Positions 35,090 to 47,259 are shown, counted from the first letter of the stretch. The stretch is 64,000 nt of DNA from Diphasiastrum complanatum (GCA_029204225.1 CM055100.1:20533589-20597588), one strand, 5' to 3'. Notes: a model not told the origin generated them from the sequence alone. A program made the numbers and translations.

Positions 35090-35460
35090 AATTAGTGAGA
35101 GGGATTTGGCACCCTGCGTGCGTAAGTCCAACCCGATGATCACCTAGTTATTTGATTAGTTAGAAAGTTAATAAAAGGACTTTAGGCCTTTTTGCAGGAC
35201 TTTTAATGTCGCAGGGCCTAAATGTCAAGTTAGTGAATAAAGTTGGGTTTCCTTCCAATTTGGATGGTTCCCACTCTTTTTTAAATTTGAATAGTTAGGG
35301 AGGCAAAAATGGACCAATAGGATTCAGAGGCTAGGGTCCTCCTCTTTACTATAAAAAGAGGCCAACTCGAGTTTGCTACACATGTACATATCTTCATTTC
35401 AATAAAGCAAATTGGTTCTCTTGTGAAATGGATTTATGAATGTCCTTGCTCTCTATCACT
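35090..35460 (+). mobile_element. LTR-like promoter region
   Basis: ACTATAAAAAGAGGCC (about 35350) is a strong TATA element, followed about 50 bases later by TTCATTTCAATAAAGCAAATTG (35392-35413), as in LTR R regions with a polyadenylation signal. No partner LTR or coding region is linked with certainty. Confidence 0.4.
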
Positions 35461-35984
35461 TTTCTTCCATCTCTCATGCTTTTATTGTGTTTTACTAATT
35501 GTTATTGGTGACGAAGGTTCTTTTTCTGTATTTTTAGAATTTTGGTGATTTTTTGGTGTATTTTGATGTTTTTTTTATGATTCTGAAAATCTGCTGGGAA
35601 GGATTGTTCGCTTTCAAACTGAAGGTTTTGTGATCAAAACCGAAGGTGTCTGCAACTCGGTGAACGTTTTCTGAAAGAGGACAAAAAGTTATCAGCTCTG
35701 ATGACGATTTTTGTCTCCTTTTGACCAAAATCTGGCAGATTTGATCAATTTTTGTTGTTTTTTCTGATATCTCAGATCCAAATGGATCTTAAGATTGGTG
35801 ATCTGAATAGATTTTCATGTTCCATAATCAGATTAGATTCAAACAAGCAAATCCACTCAAATCAGGCAAAATCACTTCCAAACTAACCCTAAATGCAAAT
35901 TTAACACTATCCATGCCACAACAAGATGCCTAATGCAAGCTAACCATCAAACAAACATGCTGCAGACTAAAAAATTGGCGTAGC

Positions 35985-36005
35985 TCCCCGGCAACGGTGC
36001 CAAAA
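35985..36005 (-). other. Gypsy primer binding site (minus orientation)
   Basis: On the minus strand it reads TTTTGGCACCGTTGCCGGGGA, a variant of the common plant gypsy primer binding site TGGCGCCGTTGCCGGGGA, also seen at 63326. An LTR end should therefore lie just to its right (about 36006 onward), with ACTACA before the site on the minus strand. Confidence 0.65.
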
Positions 36006-36540
36006 TTGTAGTGGATTTCTTTCCTTGCCTATCCTCAACCCAAGATCTAATCAATCTAGCATCGAGGAGATGAAGTTAGTTGTCATGCATAGATTCGTTC
36101 CCATGAGAGCTATAGCATAGTTTAGATTTCAGCATGAATGGAAGATTTACATCTAACTCTAGAATAATATAAAAAATAGAAGGTTTCTCAGAGGATCAGT
36201 TGTCATATTGTCATATTTTTGCCAAAAAAGTCTCTTTTTTGCAAAAATACCAGTATTACCCTTGATTCTTCGCCAAAACCTTCGCCGAGTTTCTAGATTA
36301 TTCTATTTAAAGTAATTTACTATTTTTGAGTTCGACGAACATTCATCCTATCTAGATCATAGAAAACCTTTATTTTTACCCTCGCCAAACTATAGAAACT
36401 ATGTTTTTGTGTGCCAAAAACCTTCGCCAGTTCTACCCTAGCTTTATCTGTGTCAGATTATGAGTCTGAGAGTTCGACGAAGGTTATTTCCATAGAATTT
36501 GTCAAAAAAACCTGATTAGAGAGTTTTTTTTTTCTCCAGT
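36006..36540 (-). mobile_element. Putative minus-strand gypsy LTR with CTTCGCC/TTCGACGAA motifs
   Basis: Placement next to the primer binding site suggests an LTR. Between 36265 and 36500 it contains repeated ACCTTCGCC (twice) and related CCCTCGCC, plus GTTCGACGAA (twice), unusual CpG motifs in an AT-rich setting. The far boundary is unmarked and a plus-strand gag begins at 36545. Confidence 0.35.
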
Positions 36541-36544
36541 TAGA

Positions 36545-37189
36545 TTGGCCTTAACATGCGCAGCACAAGGTTGGTACTATAATCAAGATGGAACTGAGCG
36601 TACAGATTGGGAGACTGTTAAACGAGCCCTTATCACATGGTTCAAACCTCAGAAGTTTATGGAAGACCCTTTTCTACTTGTAAAAAAAATTAAAATGGGA
36701 AAGCGGGAAATGGTTCGAAATTACATTAAACGGGTAAAACGCCTCAGATCTGAGTGCGAACCTGAGCTGATTAACAAAAATGCCATGATTATGTGATTTT
36801 TGTCAAGTTTACCTAAAAGGATCAGACGTGAGCTGAAATGCCATAATGAGTACGCACTTTTGCAAAATGCTATGGATGATGCAATTTAAGAGGAGGATGA
36901 AGATTCAGATGATGAGCCGAATATCGTTATGTTGCCTCATACAACAGGGCAGATCACTACGACATCCACCACTATTGCATCAACGAATGTCAACGCTACT
37001 GCAGAAATGATGCTTATCGAGAAACTCGAGAAGAACCAGCAGAAACTGATGGAAAAGTTGCAGTCGCAATTTGATGAGAAGATCAAAGCATTGGAAGATT
37101 TCCATGGACAAGCGAACAAGAAACTTGAGAAGTTTGCAAAGACTTTTCCTACTAGAAAAAATGTTTTTGTACAAGAAATCACACAGTGA
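36545..37189 (+). pseudogene. Gypsy gag (retrotransposon gag domain) with internal stops
   Basis: Blocks such as AAQGWYYNQDG, DWETVKRALITWF, KMGKREMVRNYIKRVKRLRSECE and FLSSLPKRIRRELK match the plant retrotransposon gag domain, which forms the virus-like particle in this transposon class. Stops occur after NAMIM (36796) and in the acidic region (36888). A coiled-coil-like stretch (EKLEKNQQKLMEKLQSQF...) spans 37015-37150. It is followed by the zinc-knuckle/protease frame. Confidence 0.8.
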
Positions 37190-37281
37190 ATGAGTGTTCT
37201 CAATTGAAAAAACGAATGGAAATCAGTATAATTTGTGTAATTCGCCTGATCATGAGACTGCTTTTTGCAACTTCAATCCTC

Positions 37282-37307
37282 AACCCTAAACACTAAACCC
37301 TAAACCC
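37282..37307. repeat. Short CCCTAAA-like (telomere-type) run
   Basis: AACCCTAAACACTAAACCCTAAACCC contains two full plant telomere-type heptamers and one variant, inside the gag-protease spacer. Too short for telomere origin to be asserted. Confidence 0.6.
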
Positions 37308-37360
37308 ACCAAAGCACCCCGCTCCTCTTGCCAATTTCATGGAACTAGAACCTTATAGAA

Positions 37361-38419
37361 GTGTCGAGCAATGGAACTATGGTAATGATTAAGAAGGTGG
37401 ATTTTTCAGAACAATATGCTATTTATGCTACCGCACAACAACAAGCATCTAGAAACTGGACCAGAGTACCACTTGGATGCTTTGCATGCGGAGAAAATCA
37501 CAGAGTTGCAGAATGTCCAAATAAAAATAGATTTGTACCATTATGTCGTGACTGTGGTTATATGATAGATGGCGGTTTGGGAGGTAACCTGATTTCTACA
37601 AAGCTATGTGCAAAATGGGGCCTTACAAAGATAAAACCTACGACTTTTGCCATTAAGCTAGTTGATCAAATGACAGTTCGTCCACGAGGAATGGTTGAAA
37701 ATATACTTGTCAGAATTGCCAGAGTACAGTTCGTCATTACTTTCGCAGTAATGGACTTACCAGAAACACCAAATGTCTACCGACGAGTCCTATTGGGACG
37801 CCCATGGTTACGAGTTGCGCAAGTAATTCATAACTGGGGTACGGGAAAAATCACTTTTAAAAATTGTAAACGTGCAGTCAAGGTTGATCCTACAACTTGG
37901 ACTATCAAACCAATGGTTCAAAAAAAGGATGATGATTCATCAACAACAGATCATACTTGTGATCGACCAGTAAAAAATTTGGGAGTTCATTACGATTCTC
38001 AAACCGATATTGTCAATTGGAATCAAGCTCTTGCAACGATTGACTGTACAGCAGGATATATGTGTCAACAAGATAATCAGTTAGATTTGAACGAAATTTC
38101 ATTATTGGATCGAACCTTGGATACACTGATCACTTTTCCATTAAATATGATGAATGTAGCTTGGATATCAACGGAGCCTATACCAGATCCGATTAAAGAT
38201 GAACTCATTCCTGTGAGTCATGCCTTGACTTATGATGACAATGCAAAACTTATTGATGAGCAGATTCTAAATCATATGGATCCGACCAGATTTGGAGTGC
38301 GTAATATTCTTGATGAACCAACAATAAAACCGCCAAAAGCAGTTATATTGAAGAGAGACAGGATCACATGGTCAATGACGAAGAAACAAGCCAAGCAACA
38401 TTATAATACGGTCCTATAA
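37361..38419 (+). CDS. Gypsy zinc knuckle and aspartic protease polyprotein segment
   Basis: A 352-codon open frame downstream of gag. It holds a zinc knuckle CFACGENHRVAEC with CX2CX3HX4C spacing, one residue shorter than the canonical CX2CX4HX4C, then a retropepsin-like region starting DGGLGGNLISTKLC (about residue 70; the usual plant form is DGGSG..N), VQFVITFAVMDLPETP and LLGRPWLRVAQVIH. The C-terminal half (after about 200) is the protease-RT linker, ending before any RT. It is open but has no continuing pol, so a remnant with one intact frame. The same family is inverted at 32079-32790. Confidence 0.8.
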   Translation: MSSNGTMVMIKKVDFSEQYAIYATAQQQASRNWTRVPLGCFACGENHRVAECPNKNRFVPLCRDCGYMIDGGLGGNLISTKLCAKWGLTKIKPTTFAIKLVDQMTVRPRGMVENILVRIARVQFVITFAVMDLPETPNVYRRVLLGRPWLRVAQVIHNWGTGKITFKNCKRAVKVDPTTWTIKPMVQKKDDDSSTTDHTCDRPVKNLGVHYDSQTDIVNWNQALATIDCTAGYMCQQDNQLDLNEISLLDRTLDTLITFPLNMMNVAWISTEPIPDPIKDELIPVSHALTYDDNAKLIDEQILNHMDPTRFGVRNILDEPTIKPPKAVILKRDRITWSMTKKQAKQHYNTVL

Positions 38420-39860
38420 AATCACCATATGGTTCTAATGCATGTTATACACCTATACTATAACTATCGCTATGGCATATGATGTTTTAACCTTTGTTTG
38501 CTTAATTACCCTTATTAGATGATCTAAAGGTCTCCAATAAAAGTTGTTTAGCACTTCGTGCCACCATGTTGTGAATTAATTAGATGAGCTGCCTTTATCT
38601 TCTGAGACTTCTTCATCTTTCATACAATTAGTGATCCATATGTCTTTCAAAAAGCAAAGTGTGCACATGCTCTAGAAAAATATGTACATGACAAGTACTA
38701 ATGAAGTCTCTTAGAAAATATATTCGCAATTTCTTTCCAAGGCATTCCATTTTGTCACAAAGCAAGATACATTCTTTTTTGTCATAACCTTATATATTAA
38801 AGAAACATCCTCTCTAGTATCATGACACATGCAAAACTTCGCATAGATTCATCATCTCCTTCAGGCAACCATATTAGACTCTCTAATATTAACGAATCTT
38901 TCCAAATATCAAAAGTATGAAATATAAGACAAAACATCATACAACACACCTTGCTTGACATTTTGAGCTAAAACAAGCCAAACCAAGAGTCCACACAGAG
39001 CTCTCCTTCATACTAGTTCATACTTTGAGTGTTTGTTGATACATGGAGACCAATGTATTTGCTTGCATCCAATCTAAGATGCAAACATCCTTGCTTGCTA
39101 CAAAAATGACATTTTTGTTTGCTACTACCAAAAAAATCATTCCAACTTTGATCTAAAAAAATCCAATAAAAGATACAAGACAAGACATGTTATCGCTAAT
39201 TATTTTCTAACCACAACCATATGTTGTCTATCTATGTCCCATGAGGCAATCACTTGCATAATGAACAAATTTAACACATTCAATTATAGATTTTTTTTTT
39301 CTTGTTGTCGTCATGTGAGGAAGTATGCCCTTCGATAATAAGTTTCAATCTTTCCTTGCTACCTCTTTTTTATTCTTACATTCTCTTCCCTTTGATGAAG
39401 AAGGCTTCTTCATTCTCCTTTAAGTTGATTGGTTGAGGCTTTTTACACTACCACCTTTGGATCATGAAGGTAATTTGGTTCTGGAACTAGCCAAAGGGTG
39501 GCACACACATGCCCTAGAGTTAGGCCACGACGACCACATGCACCTACACAAGACAGGGTGGGCAGATATCGACAGACCACAGTGCCTAGAGGGTGGCAGC
39601 GGATACACCATGAGGCAACCACTAGACTTACACGCCAGTTTTTTTTTATAGTGGGTACCTTGCATTTGCCTGATTGACACCACCATCTTCCATGACACAA
39701 TGAGGGTGATTGCAACTTATGATGCCAGTTGGAAACCCCCACCCACGAGGCTCTCCGTAATCGACATTTAAGAGGACCATGTTTGCATCATGAGAGAGCT
39801 CAGCCCCACAGAACATGCCTGGGTCACAAGTGGTTGCTCTATTCTATCAATTGAGTGGAC
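38420..39860. other. No gene recognised
   Basis: Region between the gypsy protease and an integrase fragment. Short frames at 39433-39742 show no family signature. Probably decayed retrotransposon DNA. Confidence 0.45.
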
Positions 39861-40140
39861 TAATAATTAGGCGTAGACTGATTTTTAACATCTTGAAACC
39901 ACAACCTCTGACAAAAATCCACACTAATGGGCTGTAATGGTTCATGGCCATATAATGAAAAGAAGGGCGTCATACCATTTGACACATGGGGAGTGCTGTT
40001 ATAACAATTTTCAGCTACGTACAACCTCTTTATCCACCTTGTCTGATGATCTGAAACAAAATGCCACAAATGGCACTCCGACCACTGGTTGACCCTTTCC
40101 GTTTGTCCATCAGTTGATGTGGAAGAATAACATTAGATGA
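39860..40140 (-). pseudogene. Gypsy integrase core fragment
   Basis: Minus strand: STDGQTERVNQW (about 40115), then HFVSDHQTRWIKRLYVAENCYN and MTPFFSLYGHEP (39935), the end of the gypsy integrase core with its conserved DGQTERVN and LYG.P motifs. Neighbouring pol parts are absent. Confidence 0.8.
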
Positions 40141-40789
40141 ACCTTTAAGGACATTTTCCCATTATTGGAAAGTAGTATAAAATTGTTTCACTTGATTTTT
40201 GAGCTACTGGATTTTAGTTGCGGTAGCTACTCAGAAAGACACTTCACTTTTGAAAATTGCAATTTCTGTTATGTTCTTCAATGGACATATCCAGCTTTTG
40301 GAGGTGCATTTTCACAGCCAGGATCATAGATTTGTGAGAAGCAAGTCTTTTTCGGTGGTCGTTAGAAAATTGATAGGATTTGATCGGTCTTTGATAGAAT
40401 CTCATCTAATTTTTATTTCATCTTTGTGAGGGAGTGTAAGAACCATGGATAGAAGTCCATTGAGAGGGCTAGAAGCCAAATTTTAAATAATCAAGACTAG
40501 TGAAACCTTTGTGAGTTTCTAGGATCAAATCAATTCCAATTTTCTTGAGCCCTGTTTTCTAGAATCCTTCCTAAGTGTTATTTTAAATCAAGATCAAGGG
40601 TATCTTGCCACTTGTGTCTTTGTGAACATCAAGTGATTTGCTAGTGAGGCAAATTTTGGAAAAGAATTTAGGGAGAGTCGAGAAGTACAATTGAGTACAG
40701 GTCATTAGGTCATTAGGAAGATGAGAACTAGTGGAGCTTTCATTGGACCTAGTGAGAGGTTAAATTCTACAAACTACTCAATATGAAAA

Positions 40790-42160
40790 GCGAGGATGGA
40801 GTCACTCTTAGTGCTCCAAAACCTCTTTGATATTGTCCTAGAAGAGTTTTGTGGAAAAAAGGGGCATTTTGCATCTGAGTGCTATAAGAGGCAAAGAGCA
40901 CAAGAGGAGTAGAACAAACAAGAAACCTTGCACATAAAGAGGAGGATGAAGGAAATCTATTATTGATGACATCAACATTCTCACCAACAGGCCATGGCAA
41001 TTCAAGAGACACTTGGTGGATTGATAGTGGGGCTAGCTCCCACATGACTTATGAAAATGACTTCTTCTCAACTTTACACTCTTTCAATGATGCTAAAAAA
41101 AATTTCTTTAGCAAGTGATGAAGAGTGTAGGATAAATGGTGTTGGTACCATCTCTTTGTGTCTAGAATCCTCAAAAAGTAAGGATCTAGAAAATGTTCTT
41201 TATGTACCATCAATCACCAAAAATATGCTAAGTGCTGGTCAACTTGTGAAAAGTGGTTTGGATATTCAATTCAAGCATGGTGTTTGTTCCATTTTGAAAA
41301 ATGATAATTGCACAACAAAAGGATTTAAACATGGAAGCTTGTTTAAATTGGATGCTTGTGTTGCTATTGAGGATGCAACTAACAATCTTGGTGACAAGAA
41401 GCTTGCAAGGATTGAGGATGAGCATCAAAGAAAAGAATATTTTGAGGATCAACCTCAAAACCCGAGAGCTCCAAGGAGGACCTCAAAGACAAAGGCCAAG
41501 TCATCAAATTGCATGCAATTTTTCCATTCAAGTGTGCATCTTGCAAGGGTGAAGAGCACTAAAGAGTACTATATCTTTGAATCCTTCTTGGATAGTATTA
41601 GTAGACATGAAGTGGCTTGTTTCTTATCTTTAAGATTGATGATGTTTAGCACTTTATGTAGATAAGACAAAACAATGAAGTTGAATGCTTTCCAATCTAC
41701 ATTTGTTGTTAGTAAAGCAATTTCATTGGATAACTATTTTTGTAATTTTTTGAATAGTGTCATAGAAGAAAAAACATCATTTGTTTTGAAAATCCTTGTG
41801 TCCACATGCTTTGTGCATGATCATTCCAATGTAAGGACCAAAGAAAATCTTACATCAATGATAGGAGTAATAGTAGTTTGTTGCTCTTCAAGTGGAGATT
41901 GTAGAATCTACATGTTTTCTACCAAAGAAGTTGTAAATGGTGGAAATACGATCTTTCAAGTGTGGAAGATTTGAAAAATTGAAGAAGCACCTTTGGATCA
42001 ACACCTTATTCAAATTATTGGTGAATTGGACTCAAGTCAAGAGGAGGAGCAAGCTCAAGGCCCTCCAAAAAAAACCTTGAGAAACAATATGGAACCATCA
42101 ATGAATCAAACAAGGCAAGTTGTCTTTGACAACATTATTTATGCACTTAATAACTATAAT
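40790..42160 (+). pseudogene. Ty1/copia gag-protease-linker remnant
   Basis: FCGKKGHFASECYKR (about 40846-40890) is the zinc-knuckle end of gag. TWWIDSGASSHM (about 41016-41046) is the copia protease active site. The frame then gives ECRINGVGTI, DLENVLYVPSITKNMLSAGQL and HGSLFKLDA (GAG-pre-integrase lead-in). At about 41400 it jumps to an EDQPQNPRAPRR segment belonging between integrase and RT, so integrase is deleted. A later linker piece (about 41970-42110) carries EEEQAQGPPKK. RT is absent. It shares family blocks with the minus-strand copy at 43.4-45.6 kb. Confidence 0.8.
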
Positions 42161-43375
42161 TGATGTATCATCAAGTGCACAAAATGCTCTTTTGAAGATC
42201 AGCTATTTATACTAATTAGGAATGTCGTTTAGGCTTATCCAATTAGGGCAACTAGTTAGGTCATAGGTCACAATCGAAGCTTAGCCACAATGCATTATTA
42301 TCCATATAGTTAGGATTTTCCAAAAATTTACTTGCTAACCAATTAGGACAAGTCGTTAGCTTCATAACAGACGAAAACATAATTGTCAACCTTCGACTCC
42401 TTTGATAGTTCGCCGTTGTCGAAGCCACATGTTGAGCGATTCTTGTGTATTTATGACTATATAAAAACATGAAATAAACTGCAAAATTGAATAATTGAAT
42501 AGATGGATATTAAAGATCAATTATTCGGTTGAATCACTCCCCGATAGTAGAATAATCCAACACCAACATCCACAACCATTGACGTTACTAGCACCTCCAC
42601 GTCAACAAGAACCTTAGATTAATATGGTGAACTAGAAGTATCCTCAAGTTAGCATGCTTATCAATGGATAAGACCACCTAATGACAAAATTTTACAGCAA
42701 AATGAATCCCAATCAATCCTAAAAGTGATGGAGGATGGACAAATCGAAGATCTAGATCCATACTATGAGCTAGAATCAAGACTAGTTACCAAAACTAGCA
42801 AATTTGGCATTTAACTCCACATTAGGCACATAGATTTGATCAAATGAACCAAAGTAAAATACAACAAGCTTCTGAGACCTGTAAACAGTTTCAGTACCTT
42901 CCAAACCAAGCAATTAATGCATAAGAACACTCACATCCAATAGCTAGAACTCGCCACCAAAAGACAATGATGATAGAAGTGAAAAAACTTGATTTTTTAT
43001 TTGGATGAAAATCCCATCATACATTTATACTTTTCAAGCTCGGATCTGAGCATATTAGGGCACCTATGAACTTATCATACCCTAACCCTAACATATACCC
43101 TAATAGGTCATTGGATCCACTCTAACTTGGGGTCAAGATCTCGAGATCCAAAAACAATGTAAAACATGCTATTTTTAGATCCTAGAATTTCTCTAGCCTA
43201 CCCAAACACTATTTGGACTCATTCCAAAGGTGCCACTCCTATGCTAGGTTAGGAATGAGACTTAAAAAGAGTATTCTATGCTATTTGGCACGTGTGACAA
43301 GCCACAACATGACCATAATACAATTTACAAGTAATATGACCAAAATTGGTCAAGCTAGATTTGTGAAATTTTAAC
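42160..43375. other. Retrotransposon LTR and flanking DNA, no gene
   Basis: No coding block is readable. The right end (about 42960-43375, minus strand) is probably the LTR of the minus-strand copia element, because a polypurine-like GTGAGGAG precedes TGTTAAAATTTCAC at about 43376. Confidence 0.4.
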
Positions 43376-44488
43376 ACTCCTCACAATTTAGCTTGATGAG
43401 ACTATCCTGGATCAATAATTAATACATGGATAAAAACAACATAATTTTGCTTTGTTGAGTGAGTATGATCACTCATCATGATAAGAATATGATTTGAGCT
43501 CCAAGTTCTCAAATGTAGTGAGAGCTCAATAAAGGTTGTCTTCAAGATCCAAGCTTTGTCTTTGGTAGGTTGTTGAATGATCACCTTGGGCTGCAAAATG
43601 TGTCTACTCCTCAAAATAAACATGAAAAACAATAGCTTTCCATAAGATCCAACTTTTGTATGAAACACATACAATCAAAGCTTGAGATATCACCATCTTG
43701 ACTTTATCCACCAAAACAATGAACTCCAACTTGGCATCCTTCCAATGAAGGTCTTCTTTCCTTGGAAATTCAAGAGTGAATGGATCACAAGATGAGACCT
43801 TTGAATACATATTTGGAACTCCCATCAAAGTAGTAATGATCACTATTTCATCATCATAAGATATAGGATGAAAAACAATGTTCATACTAGCATCAAAGGA
43901 CTTTGTCAAATACATGACATCAAACACAAAATAAGATGAGTAAAGAGAGATATGGATAAACTTCCTTGCTGCTCCTTTCTCTTTACCCAAACCTTCATAT
44001 TGATGTAGATTCAGGTCTCTTTTGCCTTGAGACAAGTGCTCCTTCTCGGGTCCGTTCTTGATGTCTTTTATCTTCATCATGCTCACTCCCTCTTGGTGTT
44101 GATGATGAAAACGGATCCAAACCATGATCTTCTTCAAGACTCTCAAGGACTTTATTTTCAAGTCTCCAAACTTGAATGTTCTCCTTCTCAATATGATCTT
44201 TCAAGTCAACAAAACAATCAATAAGATTATTTATACCAAATTTACTAGTCCACAATTGCTTACCACTAGCAATTTGCATTACATACTTGTTGAACTTGAA
44301 ACTAATGAGGCCAAATACTCTTCTATGGATATAAGTGTCCTTCAAGGATGTCACTTATTCTCATACAAGGTTCAGAATATGCCTCTTTGAAAATGAAGTC
44401 AAATTCTTTCAATGAATGTCATGCTTACTTCTAGCACACTCAAGAGTAAGTAGATATGACAAACACCTTTCATTCCATACTTTAGAAT
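43376..44488 (-). pseudogene. 3' part of minus-strand copia element, unrecognised frames
   Basis: Two overlapping minus frames (44354-43995 and 44191-43604) contain acidic and basic tracts and segments such as SFDASMNIVFHPISYDDE that I cannot assign. They lie between the copia protease/integrase part and a polypurine tract (about 43383), so they most likely belong to that element or to DNA it carries. RT and RNase H motifs are not seen. Confidence 0.4.
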
Positions 44489-45631
44489 TCAAAGAGACTT
44501 CATTACAAAACTCAGCAAATGAATACAAAATATACCCCCCTTTCCAACTTGCCTTTCCTTGTCCACAAAAATGAGCATTGATAGCTCCATCTTTGCTCTT
44601 GTGGCTCTCCTTGGAATAGTTGAAGCTCTCGGATTTTGCTCCTCCTCTTGATCAAGTTGCTCCTTGATCTCAACCATATCTTTGCCAATATGATTCTTAG
44701 AGGATTCATCATTCAAGATTACAAACATTGTGGCTCTACCATTGCTCTTTGTGCTAGCAAAATGTACATCCAAATGAATCAACTTAAGAGGGTGAGTAGT
44801 CTTAGTGATAGTGTTAGAGAAAGACAACCTATGTGCTTTAGTCAAAGCACATCCTTCACAAACCTTTTCCTCCTTTTCCATGGATATTGGAAGGCCTAGA
44901 GCAAGTTCCTCCTTGCACATGACTTCCATAGACTTGATGTTGATGTGACCAAGCCTCTTGTGCCACAAATCATTTGTGGTCATCTTGTCCTCCTTGGCTA
45001 CTATCATAGATTGGTTAGGATCTACAAGAGCATCAAGCTTAAACAACCTCCCAAACCTTCTTCCTCTTGCTATGATCTTCCCATTCTTCTTGATGTTGCA
45101 TACATTAGTAGAGAACTCCACAATGAAACCATGATATAAAAGTTGACCAGCACTAAGCCAATTCTTAGTGATGCTAGGAATGAAGAGAACACCATCTATC
45201 TTAGTCTTCTTGGAAGATCCTAAGCATAAGGGAATGGATCCCACACCTTCAACTTTACATTCATGATCATCTGCTGTAAAAATGGACTTTATAGGTCCTA
45301 TATAAGGTGTGAGTTGAGAAAAATATTCCCTTTTACCCGGCATGTGGGAGCTAGCCCCACTATCTATCCACCAAGTATCTTTACCTTTGACATTTGATGA
45401 TGAAAAGGTTGACATCATGAGTGAGTCCTCATCATGATCCACCACATATGAAATCAATACCAGTGAATGATCAACCTTCAACATCCGAGGTTTACCCAAA
45501 TCTGGAATCGAAAAAGAAGAAAAACAATAACATGAGACAATGGATCGAATATTTTCAAGCAAAAAAGCATTGGAAGCTACTAGATTGGCTGCTTTAAGTC
45601 CACATGTGCCATTGCTGACCTCGACAACCAA
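44489..45631 (-). pseudogene. Ty1/copia protease and integrase N-terminal part, internally deleted
   Basis: A 380-codon minus-strand frame. It has WWIDSGASSHMPG (protease active site, near residue 90), GVLFIPSITKNWLSAGQL, then the GAG-pre-integrase HHCC set LWHKRLGHINIKSM ... CEGCALTKAHRLSF, and the first part of the integrase core LKLIHLDVHFASTKSNGRATMF. At about residue 310 it switches to EEEQNPRASTIPRRATR, a linker normally far downstream, so most of integrase is deleted while the frame stays open. The plus copy at 40.8 kb reaches the same QNPRA linker by a different junction. Confidence 0.85.
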
Positions 45632-45639
45632 CCCCTAGA

Positions 45640-46354
<715 letters not shown>

Positions 46355-46378
46355 ACCCTAAGCCCTAAACCCTAAACT
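46355..46378. repeat. Short CCCTAAA-like run
   Basis: ACCCTAAGCCCTAAACCCTAAACTC holds two telomere-type heptamers between a CG/CT microsatellite and a CA run. Probably replication-slippage or simple-sequence clustering rather than a telomeric insertion. Confidence 0.6.
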
Positions 46379-46402
46379 CACACACACACACATCATGTCA
46401 CA

Positions 46403-46446
46403 CACTCTCTCTCTCTCTCTCACCATATCTCTCCCTCTCTCTCTCA

Positions 46447-46507
<61 letters not shown>
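46403..46507. repeat. Interrupted (CT)n microsatellite
   Basis: CT tracts 46405-46420 and 46451-46507 are separated by CACCATATCTCTCCC-type interruptions. Confidence 0.9.
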
Positions 46508-46510
<3 letters not shown>

Positions 46511-46711
46511 CGCAAGATCCAAGAGTAGGAGTAGGAGGCTCAGATGATCAGCGGAAGTTGTGGCATGCATGCGAAGGGGGAATGGTGCAGCTGCCTGTTG
46601 TAATAGCGAAGATGATCTAATTCCCTCAGGGACATGGGGAGCAATCTGCCACACCTCTTGACTTCCCTCGCACTCTCCTGACTTCCGCAAAGATAATTTC
46701 TATTCAGAACA

Positions 46712-46856
46712 GGCCATTTTCGAGGTATTTTCAGGCCTTTTCTTCGAGGTCCTTTTGGGCCATTTTCGAGGTGTTTTCGGGCCTTTTTCGAGGTGTTTTC
46801 AGGCCATTTTCGAGGTATTTTCGAGCCATTTTCGGGCCTTTTTCGAGATATTTTTG
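46712..46856. repeat. 22-bp tandem array with alternating units (44-bp higher order)
   Basis: Units start at 46712, 46734, 46758, 46780, 46802, then a half unit at 46824 and another full unit at 46835. Odd copies read GGCCATTTTCGAGGTATTTTC and even ones GGCCTTTTTCGAGGTGTTTT with small changes, so a 44-bp dimer is repeated. All carry TTTTCGAGG. The minus-strand frame over it is a repeat artefact. Confidence 0.9.
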
Positions 46857-47245
46857 GAGTGGTTTTCTCGAGATTTTCAAAAATTTCGTAGGGTTTTCGA
46901 GCTATTTTCACGAAGGAGGCTAGTGTCGCATTTTTTCGAGGGTCAGTGTCGCATTCTTTGAGGGCCGATTTCGCGAAATTTTTGAGGCCCCCCCTCCAGA
47001 AAATTATTTCGAGGTATTTTCAAGTTTCGAGGTATTTTCGTGAAGCCATCGGGATATTGCAAAATTTTTGCGAAGCCTTTAGTGATTTTCGCGAAATTTT
47101 TGTGACACTGGCCTTCCCCCTCAAGTGTTGGATTTTGTTTTGAGGGTCAGTGTCGCGAAAATAAATGAAGCCTTCTCGAAAATTTCGCGAAAATCCCCTG
47201 AAGGTTCGAGGTATTTTCGCGAATGCATCGGGATTTTCACCAAGG
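46857..47245. repeat. TTTCGCGAAA / TTTTCGAGG motif-rich region
   Basis: Continues the CpG motif theme of the 22-bp array: TTTCGCGAAATTTTTG.GG occurs at about 46968 and 47086 (CGCGAAATTTTTGTG), AATTTCGCGAAAATCCCC at 47189, GAGGTATTTTCG(C/T)GAA at 47029 and 47210, and GGGTCAGTGTCGC at 46929 and 47145. Palindromic TCGCGA in an AT-rich background suggests a protein-binding or transposon subterminal region. Confidence 0.65.
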
Positions 47246-47259
47246 AGAGGAAAAAAATG

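Noticed and set aside
46540-46911. 123-codon frame rich in PRKWPEN and SKKARKHLENG
   Set aside because: It only reflects the 22-bp tandem array.
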